From Treponema sp. UBA3819 (GTDB taxonomy: Bacteria; Spirochaetota; Spirochaetia; Treponematales; Treponemataceae), in contig DFDV01000165.1 of assembly GCA_002369025.1 (NCBI GenBank), forward strand, positions 1 to 6,252: DNA of 6,252 nucleotides. Direction: 5' to 3'. Each line of letters opens with the position of its first letter. Position 1 is the stretch's first letter. This document shows, piece after piece, positions 1 to 5,989 of the stretch. The notes under the pieces were generated by a model. That model saw only the letters and a program-made list of their open reading frames with translations, was not told the DNA's origin and searched no databases. A program made the position numbers and the translations under genes.

Positions 1-9
1 TTGCCATGC

Positions 10-233
10 AGACAAAAAGGGCAGATAAGCAAAAGAATTGTACAAAAACAGACGGGAGACGCGGTTCCGGCGCAGAAATCGCTTTGAGCGGGCGAGCGAA
101 CGCAAGTGAGCGAGTCCAATTTCTTATTCGCTCAACCGCGCATTTCAGCGACGGGTTCGGAAGCTTCCGCAGGCGGAACTTCAGGCGGTAGTCTGTTTTT
201 GTTGGGACTCATTCGCCTATGCCCTTTTTGTCT
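10..233. repeat. Hairpin-rich intergenic element with about 42-bp imperfect terminal inverted arms
   Basis: The ends match each other in inverted orientation. Bases 10-23 (AGACAAAAAGGGCA) are the perfect reverse complement of 220-233, and 42-53 (ACAAAAACAGAC) of 191-202. The two blocks are separated by 18 bases in the left arm and 17 in the right, and these spacers are themselves similar. The arms therefore form an imperfect terminal inverted repeat of roughly 42 bp. Inside are further complementary pieces: TTGAGCG at 84-90 with CGCTCAA at 129-135, GAAAT at 75-79 with ATTTC at 142-146, TTCCGC-AG-GCGGAA at 165-178, and the palindrome GGAAGCTTCC at 159-168. Short open frames cross it on both strands but have no recognisable product. 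It looks like a MITE-like or other dispersed intergenic repeat, or the template of a structured RNA. I see no target-site duplication and cannot count copies. Confidence 0.65.
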
Positions 234-285
234 TACTTGTGAATGGATTATAATGCGTTTGCCCTGGATAAGCATAAATAGAAAG

Positions 286-322
286 TTGTTTTTCTGTTGA
301 TTATATGATATAATCAACAGAA
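286..322 (+). promoter_or_regulatory. Extended -10 promoter for the receptor operon, predicted leaderless start
   Basis: A perfect -10 box TATAAT lies at 309-314, preceded by the extended motif TG at 306-307 with one base between. A partial -35 box TTGTTT lies at 286-291, giving a 17-bp spacer. A start site about seven bases after the -10 box would fall near 320-322, immediately before the ATG at 323. The mRNA would then have 0-3 nt of leader. No Shine-Dalgarno sequence precedes this ATG, which fits. The -10 and spacer lie inside the palindrome at 291-323, so repressor binding there would block RNA polymerase. Confidence 0.7.
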
Positions 323-323
323 A
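291..323. repeat. Perfect 15-3-15 palindrome overlapping promoter and start codon (candidate operator)
   Basis: Bases 291-305 (TTTCTGTTGATTATA) are the exact reverse complement of 309-323, around the central TGA at 306-308. The last base of the right arm is the A of the start codon. The palindrome covers the spacer, the -10 box and the predicted transcription start. It is A+T-rich and neither side is followed by a T tract, so it is a poor intrinsic terminator. A two-fold symmetric operator for a dimeric regulator is the natural reading, but the regulator is not in the window and I do not recognise the motif as belonging to a particular family. Confidence 0.7.
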
Positions 324-3300
324 TGCTTTCTAAAAAAGATCTCAAAACAATTCTCTTTGTCATCTTTTGTATTTTCCTTAATATGGCTGGCAAAGTATTC
401 GCGGCCGCCCTGCATTTACCCCTTTGGCTTGATTCTGTTGGAACTGTCCTCATGGCCTATGTCTTTGGGCCTGTCTGCGGTGCCGTTGTCGGCGTAACGA
501 TGAACATACTCTACAGCTGGAGCAATCCTATTTCCTATGCATATAGTATTACAAGCATTGCCATTGCCGTAATAGTAGGTATAGCTGCCAGAAAAAAATG
601 GTTTGAAAGTCTCTTCGGAACTATGACGATTAGCATTTTTGTAACCTTTGCTTCCGTAATGATTTCTGTTCCCCTGAGCTGGATTTTTTACGACGGCATG
701 ACAGGAAATATCTGGGGAGACGGTGTCATTCATTTTGTATGTGAATTTGGTCTGAATATCGTTATCAGTACGTTTGTCGGACAGTTTTATATTGATTTTC
801 TGGACAAAGTAGTGACCATGCTGCTGCTTTTTTCCTTTATAAAAATCTGGCGCTACCGGCAGAAACTGCTGAAAAATCAAAAACTTCTTTCACTTCTGCT
901 TGTATTTGGCCTTTTTTCACTCTTTTCTTCACAAAAAATCCGGGCGGAATCCTCTGCTGATTTCTTTAATACTTATGTCCAGACTGTTTACTCCAGCGAA
1001 AACGGTCTTCCCTGTGGTGAGGCAAATGATGTGGTACAGACAGGCGACGGTATTCTGTGGATAGGAACCTATGCCGGCCTTTACCGCTACAATGGCAGTG
1101 AATTCAAATGGATGAACGAATATGAAAGTGTCCGCAGCGTAAACTGTCTTTATGTTGATGAAGAAGGCCGCCTCTGGATAGGAACAAATGACAACGGACT
1201 TTCTATCTGCATCAATGAAAAAATCGTGAACACCCTGGACAATGCGGATGGTCTTCCTTCAAACTCGGTTAAGGCAATCGTAAAAGGCGCAGACGGCTAC
1301 TATTATGTGGGCACTTCAATCGGTATCCTTGTGCTGGAACTGAATGCAGGTCTGCGTATCTGTAATATCATTAAGGATGCAGGATATACCAAGAATTTGA
1401 GCGCTGACAAAAACGGTTTTGTGGCGGCAGTTTCTTCCAGCGGCAATTTGTTTATCCTGAATGAAAGTGAAGTCCGCTATTCAAAGACACTGGGCGCTGA
1501 CCGTGAGATTTTTACCTGCTGCGCTTTTGATGAAGAAGGGCGGCTTTGTGTGGGAACTTCACGCAACCGCCTGCTTACCTACAGCATAGCGGAAGATGAT
1601 GCATTTTTGCTGGAGACTGAATATTGCGGTTCTCTGTTGAATATGAATTCCATTACCTATGACGGCAGCAAGACTTTTATCTGCGCTGATAACGGCATAG
1701 GCTTTTTTGACGGTGACCGGGTCTTTCATCCCATCAATACAGCTTCCTTTAATAATTCCATTGACAATATGACCATTGACTACCAGGGAAATTACTGGTT
1801 TACCTCTTCGCGTCAGGGCATTCTTAAACTTTCTCATTCTTCATTTATCAATCTCTATGGTTCTTTGGGCTTTACTCCTGTTGTGGTGAATGCCATTACA
1901 AAATGGAACAATGCCCTCTATGTGGGTACTGACGTCGGACTGGACATTATTCGTGATGAGCAGAAAGTGGAAAATGACCTGACCCGGCTCTTTAAGTCTG
2001 TGCGCATCCGTTGTGTACGCAGGGATTCAAGGGATAATCTCTGGCTCTGCACTTATGGACGGGGGCTTGCAAAAGTCACTAGGGATGGCAGCGTCCGTTT
2101 TTATGACAAGAAAAACACGGCGGGAAAAATCGGAAACCGTGTTCGTGTCTGTATTGAACTCAGGGACGGTACTATTGTTGCTGCCGGAGAAACGGGTGTC
2201 TGCTTTATACAGAATGATGAAATTGTGCGCACGATTGGAAAAGCCGACGGACTGACTGACGCCATGATTCTGACCCTGATGGAGTGGGAAGACGGAACGA
2301 TTCTGGCCGGCTCAGATGGAAATGGCCTTGCGCTTATAAAAAACGGAATCGTAAAAAATATCTTTACGATTCAGGACGGTCTGACTTCGGATGTTATTCT
2401 CCGCACGGTGAATGATCCGGACGGAGGCGGGGTCTTTATCGTTACCAGTAATTCGCTCTGCTATATGGATGAAGGTACTATCATCAGGCCCTTAAGAAAT
2501 TTTCCCTACTTTAATAACTACGACCTTCAGACAGACGGTTCCGGTCAGCTTTTTGTACTGGGAAGTGCAGGTATTCATGTTGTGAATAAAAATGATCTGC
2601 TTTCCCGGAATGATATGCTTCAGTATGACGTGCTGGACGCAAAAAGTGGTCTGAATGCGGCACTTACTGCAAATGCATGGAATTACTGTGATGAGGACGG
2701 ACATCTTTATCTTTCCTGCGGAACTGGCGTTTATATTGTAGACATGCATCATTACCTTACGGGAAAAAGATCTTACCGCCTTATGGTTTCTAAAGTGGTG
2801 CTGGACGGAGTGGCTTTTCCGCTGGAACGAAGTGAACAGTTTATTATCAGCCGCGATACGACAAAAATTGAATTTTTGCCGGAAGTTGTGAACTATTCGG
2901 TTTCCGATCCTTTTGTTACCTACTGGCTGGAAGGTTTTGATGCCCATGAAATAATGATTCCCCAGAGTGCGCTGACAAAAGTTTCCTATACAAACCTTCT
3001 TTCCGGAAACTATACTTTCCACCTTGCTGTTCTTGATAAGGATTTGCATGTGCTGGAACAGAGCAGTTACAACCTTCACAAGGAAGAAGCCATCCACGAT
3101 ACCAATTATTTCCGGGTCTACTTTGTGCTTGTTTCTGTTCTTGTAGTTGCATATCTTACCTGGTTTATTGCCCGGCGTCAGATACAGCGCACCTTTGAGA
3201 TTCAGCGCCAGCAGCTTGCCTTTGCCCGGGAACAGGTGCGTCTGGGTAACGAGACCATTCTTGCTATTGCAAAGACAGTTGATGCCAAGGATGAAAATAC

Positions 3301-3850
3301 CAGCCAGCATTCAATGCGGGTCTCAGAATATTCCGTGCTGATTGCCCGGGAACTGGGCTTTACGGATGCAGAGTGCGAGAATTTGCGTAAGGCTGCTCTT
3401 CTGCATGACATTGGAAAAATCGGTATTCCTGACCGCATACTCAACAAGCCGGCCCGCCTTGATGATGAAGAATACAAGGTGATGAAGTCTCATGTAACCC
3501 GGGGTGCGGAGATTCTGAAAGACTTTACGATGATTGACCACGTGCATGAGGGAACCCTTTATCATCACGAAAAATATGACGGAACAGGTTATCCTTACGG
3601 ACTTAAGGGAGAGAACATTCCTCTCTACGGAAGAATTATCGGTGTTGCAGACGCATTTGACGCCATGACGGCAAACCGTGTCTACCGTAAGCAGCTTGAT
3701 TTTGATTTTGTTCTGGGAGAACTTAAGCGTTGTCGTGGCAGTCAGTTTGATCCTCAGATTACTGATATTATGCTTAAGTTAATTGCAGACGGAAAGATAG
3801 ACGTAGATTCTCTCTATGAAGGCGTAAAAAAGGAGGATGAGGAAAAATGA
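323..3850 (+). CDS. ECF-S-like / double Reg_prop propeller / Y_Y_Y / HD-GYP transmembrane receptor
   Basis: A predicted 1175-residue inner-membrane receptor that would hydrolyse cyclic-di-GMP. Residues about 7-176 form some six hydrophobic segments and resemble ECF-transporter S components (for example LDSVGT at 37-42 and the GPVCGAVVG stretch). A basic stretch at 177-187 and a helix at about 188-205, ending KIRAES, export the next part. Residues about 241-807 hold 14 Reg_prop-like blades (LWIGT at 245-249 and 284-288, YVGT at 328-331 and so on), fitting two seven-bladed propellers. A Y_Y_Y-type domain spans about 846-905, a helix 930-949 and a coiled coil about 951-985. The HD-GYP domain has H996, HDIGK at 1028-1032, H1057, HHEKYDGTGYP at 1081-1091 and D1110, so it looks catalytically intact. 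In related hybrid receptors the output is usually a histidine kinase. The ATG at 323 lacks a Shine-Dalgarno sequence but fits the leaderless promoter; M21 is a less likely start. The 3' end overlaps the BMP gene by ATGA. The ligand is unknown. Domain calls are from motif reading: HD-GYP is very sure, the propellers and Y_Y_Y sure, and ECF-S likely. Confidence 0.93.
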   Translation: MLSKKDLKTILFVIFCIFLNMAGKVFAAALHLPLWLDSVGTVLMAYVFGPVCGAVVGVTMNILYSWSNPISYAYSITSIAIAVIVGIAARKKWFESLFGTMTISIFVTFASVMISVPLSWIFYDGMTGNIWGDGVIHFVCEFGLNIVISTFVGQFYIDFLDKVVTMLLLFSFIKIWRYRQKLLKNQKLLSLLLVFGLFSLFSSQKIRAESSADFFNTYVQTVYSSENGLPCGEANDVVQTGDGILWIGTYAGLYRYNGSEFKWMNEYESVRSVNCLYVDEEGRLWIGTNDNGLSICINEKIVNTLDNADGLPSNSVKAIVKGADGYYYVGTSIGILVLELNAGLRICNIIKDAGYTKNLSADKNGFVAAVSSSGNLFILNESEVRYSKTLGADREIFTCCAFDEEGRLCVGTSRNRLLTYSIAEDDAFLLETEYCGSLLNMNSITYDGSKTFICADNGIGFFDGDRVFHPINTASFNNSIDNMTIDYQGNYWFTSSRQGILKLSHSSFINLYGSLGFTPVVVNAITKWNNALYVGTDVGLDIIRDEQKVENDLTRLFKSVRIRCVRRDSRDNLWLCTYGRGLAKVTRDGSVRFYDKKNTAGKIGNRVRVCIELRDGTIVAAGETGVCFIQNDEIVRTIGKADGLTDAMILTLMEWEDGTILAGSDGNGLALIKNGIVKNIFTIQDGLTSDVILRTVNDPDGGGVFIVTSNSLCYMDEGTIIRPLRNFPYFNNYDLQTDGSGQLFVLGSAGIHVVNKNDLLSRNDMLQYDVLDAKSGLNAALTANAWNYCDEDGHLYLSCGTGVYIVDMHHYLTGKRSYRLMVSKVVLDGVAFPLERSEQFIISRDTTKIEFLPEVVNYSVSDPFVTYWLEGFDAHEIMIPQSALTKVSYTNLLSGNYTFHLAVLDKDLHVLEQSSYNLHKEEAIHDTNYFRVYFVLVSVLVVAYLTWFIARRQIQRTFEIQRQQLAFAREQVRLGNETILAIAKTVDAKDENTSQHSMRVSEYSVLIARELGFTDAECENLRKAALLHDIGKIGIPDRILNKPARLDDEEYKVMKSHVTRGAEILKDFTMIDHVHEGTLYHHEKYDGTGYPYGLKGENIPLYGRIIGVADAFDAMTANRVYRKQLDFDFVLGELKRCRGSQFDPQITDIMLKLIADGKIDVDSLYEGVKKEDEEK
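3831..3836 (+). promoter_or_regulatory. Ribosome binding site of the BMP-family gene, inside the receptor gene
   Basis: AGGAGG sits 10 nt before the ATG at 3847, within the last codons of the receptor gene. Ribosomes ending at the TGA of 3848-3850 would release directly on the start codon, so the ATGA overlap suggests translational coupling and roughly matched amounts of receptor and binding protein. Confidence 0.75.
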
Positions 3851-5043
3851 AAAGAGAAGTACTCCTTACGCTGATAACCGGAGCCATTTTTATCAGCCTC
3901 TTTCTGATTGCCCAGGTCTTTTTTCATCCAAAAAATACTCATGATGAAGTTTTGACCATCGGCTTTTTGTATGACGGTGACGAAAGTATTCCCTCCACAA
4001 ACAATTTTATTCGTGCCCAGCATGCGGTGGAAGAAAAATTTGGTGACCGGGTGCAGACTGTGGTGAGGGCAAATGTGTCCAGCGACCAGATTGATACGGC
4101 CCTTGAAGAGCTTGTAGGTGAAGGCTGCAACATTATTTTTACTTCAAGTTACAGTCATGCCCTTATTGCAAAGGAATATGCCCAGAAATATCCCCATGTT
4201 CATTTTTGCCAGGCAACGGGTGACAATGCCCATGAAGCCCCGGTACTAAAAAACTATCATACTTTTATGGGTGAAATTTATCAGGGACGCTATGTTGCAG
4301 GGCTTGTGGCCGGCATGAAGCTGAAAGAACTCATTCAAAAAGAGATTATAACTGAAGCAGAGGCAAAAATCGGTTATGTGGCGGCCTATCCCTATGCAGA
4401 AGTAATTTCCGGCTACACTGCATTTTTGCTGGGAGTGAGGGCAATTGTACCCTCTGCCACAATGACAGTGGCATACACCTATACCTGGGCAAGTTTTTCC
4501 CTGGAGAAAGCCTGCGCCGAACATCTGATTGCAGAAGACTGTGTGATTATTTCCCAGCATTCCGACACCTATGGTCCTGCCGTTGCCTGTGAGGAACACT
4601 TTGGTAAGAATGTCTTTGGCGTTGGCTACAATCAGAGTATGATTGACATTGCCCCAATGACATCCCTTATCAGTACCCGCATAAACTGGATTCCCTATGT
4701 AACGGGAGCCGTGAATGCTTTGCTTGAAAAAAGGCCCATTGAAAAATCAATCAGGGGAAATGTCCACGGAAATGACATCGGGGCCGGCTTTGAGTTGAAC
4801 TGGGTGCAGATGCTGGATTTGAATGAGATTATTGCGGCGGAAGGTACTGCAGAAAAAATCGCAGAAACAGTACAGGCTTTTAAAAAGGGCAGGGTGCATG
4901 TCTTTTTGGGAGACTATGTGGGTGTAAATCCCTATGATGAAACAGATACCTATGACTTGCGAAAAGAATACAGGGAAAATGCAAAAAGTTCTGCACCTTC
5001 TTTCTGTTATGTGCTGCAGGATGTGATTACAGTGGAGGAATAA
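3847..5043 (+). CDS. Membrane-anchored BMP/PnrA-family ligand-binding protein
   Basis: A 398-residue protein with one N-terminal hydrophobic helix (about 5-26) followed by a BMP-family periplasmic-binding fold from about residue 36. Recognisable pieces are ATGD at 123-126, GRYVAGLVAGM at 147-157, KIGYVAAYPYAEVISG at 174-189, SQHSD at 236-240, GVGYN at 258-262 and NWIPYV at 280-285. These fit the BMP subgroup of ABC-transporter binding proteins in which ATG, a YP..EV block and QH.D are conserved. Family members bind purine nucleosides (PnrA of T. pallidum), riboflavin (RfuA) or related compounds, so the ligand cannot be assigned. Unlike most BMP lipoproteins it has no Cys in a lipobox after the helix and no clear AxA cleavage site, so it probably stays anchored by the helix. 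No ABC permease or ATPase gene adjoins it. The four-base overlap with the receptor gene suggests it serves as a sensory partner rather than a transport component; this role is inference. Confidence 0.88.
   Translation: MKREVLLTLITGAIFISLFLIAQVFFHPKNTHDEVLTIGFLYDGDESIPSTNNFIRAQHAVEEKFGDRVQTVVRANVSSDQIDTALEELVGEGCNIIFTSSYSHALIAKEYAQKYPHVHFCQATGDNAHEAPVLKNYHTFMGEIYQGRYVAGLVAGMKLKELIQKEIITEAEAKIGYVAAYPYAEVISGYTAFLLGVRAIVPSATMTVAYTYTWASFSLEKACAEHLIAEDCVIISQHSDTYGPAVACEEHFGKNVFGVGYNQSMIDIAPMTSLISTRINWIPYVTGAVNALLEKRPIEKSIRGNVHGNDIGAGFELNWVQMLDLNEIIAAEGTAEKIAETVQAFKKGRVHVFLGDYVGVNPYDETDTYDLRKEYRENAKSSAPSFCYVLQDVITVEE
5034..5038 (+). promoter_or_regulatory. Ribosome binding site supporting the GTG start of the DUF554 gene
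   Basis: GGAGG lies at 5034-5038, within the last codons of the BMP gene and 8 nt before the GTG at 5047. It supports GTG as the true start, because an in-frame stop (TAA, 5041-5043) lies just upstream and the protein sequence is family-like from the first residues. Confidence 0.7.
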
Positions 5044-5046
5044 AAA

Positions 5047-5874
5047 GTGATTGCCGTATTTGTAAATTGCGCTACCATTTTAGCCGGCTGTCTGGTAGGC
5101 CTCTTTTTTTCTAAAAAGATACCTCAAAAGGTAACGGATGCAATTCAACTGGCATGCGGACTTGTTTCTTTTGTGATGGGCGTGCAGATGTCATTTAAGT
5201 ATCAGAATGTGGTTTACCTGGCTCTTGCCCTGATTTTGGGCGGCATTGTGGGAACCCTGCTTGATATAGACGGAAAAATTCTTGCATTTGGAAAGTGGCT
5301 GGAAAAAATCTTTATGAAGAAAAAAGATGTCACTGTACAGAATGAGGGGGATTTTAAGGGGGAGTCCCCCTTAGGAGAAGGGGAAGCGGAAAAGCAGGGC
5401 TTTGAAGCGGGGGGAAGGCTTTCCCCGTCATTTAGTCAGGGTAAGCCCCAGAAAAATTTTGCCTATGCTTTTTTGAATGCTTCGGTGCTTTTTTGTGTTG
5501 GTGCCATGGCAATTGTGGGAAGTTTTAAGGCCGGCATTGAGCATGACTATTCGATTATACTCCTCAAATCCATTCTGGACGGATTTATTTCAATTGGTTT
5601 TGCGGTGGCGATGGGAGTTGGAACGGCTTTCAGTGTAATTTCCATTTTTATCTATCAGGGGGCTCTGACGCTTTTTTCCGTGCTGATTGCACCTTATGTG
5701 AGCGAACAGATGATTGCGGAGCTGACGGGAAGCGGGGGAGCGATGATTATTCTGATAGGCTTAAATCTGATGGGCATAAAGAAAATCAAAACTGCAAATT
5801 ATCTGCCTGCGGTGCTTTTTAGCGTTCTTTTTGTGCTTGCTGAACCTCTGGTCAAGGGAATGCTGCATCTTTAA
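5047..5874 (+). CDS. DUF554 (YqgA/YdfK-type) integral membrane protein with an in-frame insertion
   Basis: A 275-residue protein with about seven or eight hydrophobic segments (about 2-21, 31-50, 55-73, 142-160, 172-190, 192-215, 232-247 and 252-270). It matches my memory of the DUF554 family: an N-terminal segment with NC and AG, GGIVGTLLDIDG at 65-76, LFCVGAMAIVGS at 148-159, a KS.LDG block at 174-179, YQGALTL at 203-209, and IGLNLMGIKKIK at 237-248. The biochemical function of the family is not established; some annotations suggest a transporter or channel. It starts with GTG only 3 nt after the BMP stop and is surely co-transcribed, but a link to the signalling pair is not shown. The loop at about 94-137 is hydrophilic and far longer than usual. 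Residues 98-134 appear to be an insertion of 37 codons, without which the protein would be about 238 residues, close to the family's normal size. Confidence 0.88.
   Translation: MIAVFVNCATILAGCLVGLFFSKKIPQKVTDAIQLACGLVSFVMGVQMSFKYQNVVYLALALILGGIVGTLLDIDGKILAFGKWLEKIFMKKKDVTVQNEGDFKGESPLGEGEAEKQGFEAGGRLSPSFSQGKPQKNFAYAFLNASVLFCVGAMAIVGSFKAGIEHDYSIILLKSILDGFISIGFAVAMGVGTAFSVISIFIYQGALTLFSVLIAPYVSEQMIAELTGSGGAMIILIGLNLMGIKKIKTANYLPAVLFSVLFVLAEPLVKGMLHL
5338..5453 (+). repeat. In-frame palindromic insertion within the DUF554 gene, flanked by CAGAA
   Basis: CAGAA occurs at 5338-5342 and again at 5449-5453, exactly 111 bp (37 codons) apart, and both copies begin in frame at a Gln codon. The DNA between is unlike the rest of the gene. 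It is very G-rich, with a perfect hairpin of 8-bp arms at 5355-5362 and 5366-5373 (loop AGT) and a second at 5411-5416 and 5421-5426 (loop GGCT). It encodes a polar, Gly/Glu-rich loop in a family that normally has only a short cytoplasmic linker there. Removing one CAGAA copy plus the insert joins KKKDVTVQ directly to KNFAYAFL, which restores a family-like protein. It resembles the coding palindromic elements known from Rickettsia, but the 5-bp repeat alone could be chance. Confidence 0.6.
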
Positions 5875-5929
5875 CGATTTTTTTTCTTGAGGAATTTTCA
5901 AAATTTGCAGAAAAGCCTTATGAATTCGT

Positions 5930-5958
5930 TTGACTTCCGGGGCAAGCTGCCATATAAT
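5930..5958 (+). promoter_or_regulatory. Near-consensus sigma-70-type promoter for the ABC ATPase gene
   Basis: TTGACT at 5930-5935 and TATAAT at 5953-5958 are separated by exactly 17 bp, matching 11 of 12 consensus positions. Transcription would begin near 5965, leaving a leader of about 25 nt that contains the ribosome binding site GGAGG at 5980-5984. A 10-bp palindrome AGTATATACT (5960-5969) covers the expected start site and could be a regulatory site or chance in A+T-rich DNA. The promoter indicates that the ATPase gene is transcribed independently of, and probably more strongly than, the upstream cluster. Confidence 0.8.
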
Positions 5959-5989
5959 AAGTATATACTATAATCCCTTGGAGGCCAAA

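Noticed and set aside
228..254. Possible second promoter TTGTCT with TATAAT
   Set aside because: The spacer is only 15 bp, and the promoter at 286-314 is far better in spacing and extended -10 motif.
6..317. Three overlapping short open frames of 61-64 codons in the upstream region
   Set aside because: They run through the inverted-repeat element in different frames and on both strands, with no convincing ribosome binding site or recognisable product, so repeat structure explains them better.
416..880. 154-codon open frame on the minus strand
   Set aside because: It is antisense to the hydrophobic N-terminal domain of the receptor, and its polar Tyr/Asn-rich translation is what the reverse of membrane-helix codons gives.
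2492..3310. 272-codon open frame on the minus strand
   Set aside because: It lies wholly inside the propeller/Y_Y_Y coding region, has no recognisable domain or ribosome binding site, and has the low-complexity composition of an antisense shadow.
3825..3840. In-frame slippery heptamer A-AAA-AAG near the end of the receptor gene, which could shift ribosomes to the BMP frame
   Set aside because: The -1 frame meets a TGA at 3838-3840 before the BMP start, so no fusion can result, and no stimulatory structure is evident.
3847..3940. Lipoprotein signal on the BMP-family protein, as expected for the family
   Set aside because: There is no cysteine anywhere near the end of the N-terminal helix, so lipidation cannot be supported.
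5855..5906. Terminator after the DUF554 gene (T run at 5878-5885; AATTTT-C-AAAATT at 5893-5905)
   Set aside because: No stable stem precedes the T run, and the A+T-only repeat has a one-base centre and cannot form a useful hairpin. I cannot support an intrinsic terminator here.
5969..5974. Second TATAAT box before the ABC ATPase gene
   Set aside because: There is no suitable -35 element 16-18 bp upstream and it is too close to the ribosome binding site. The box at 5953-5958 fits much better.
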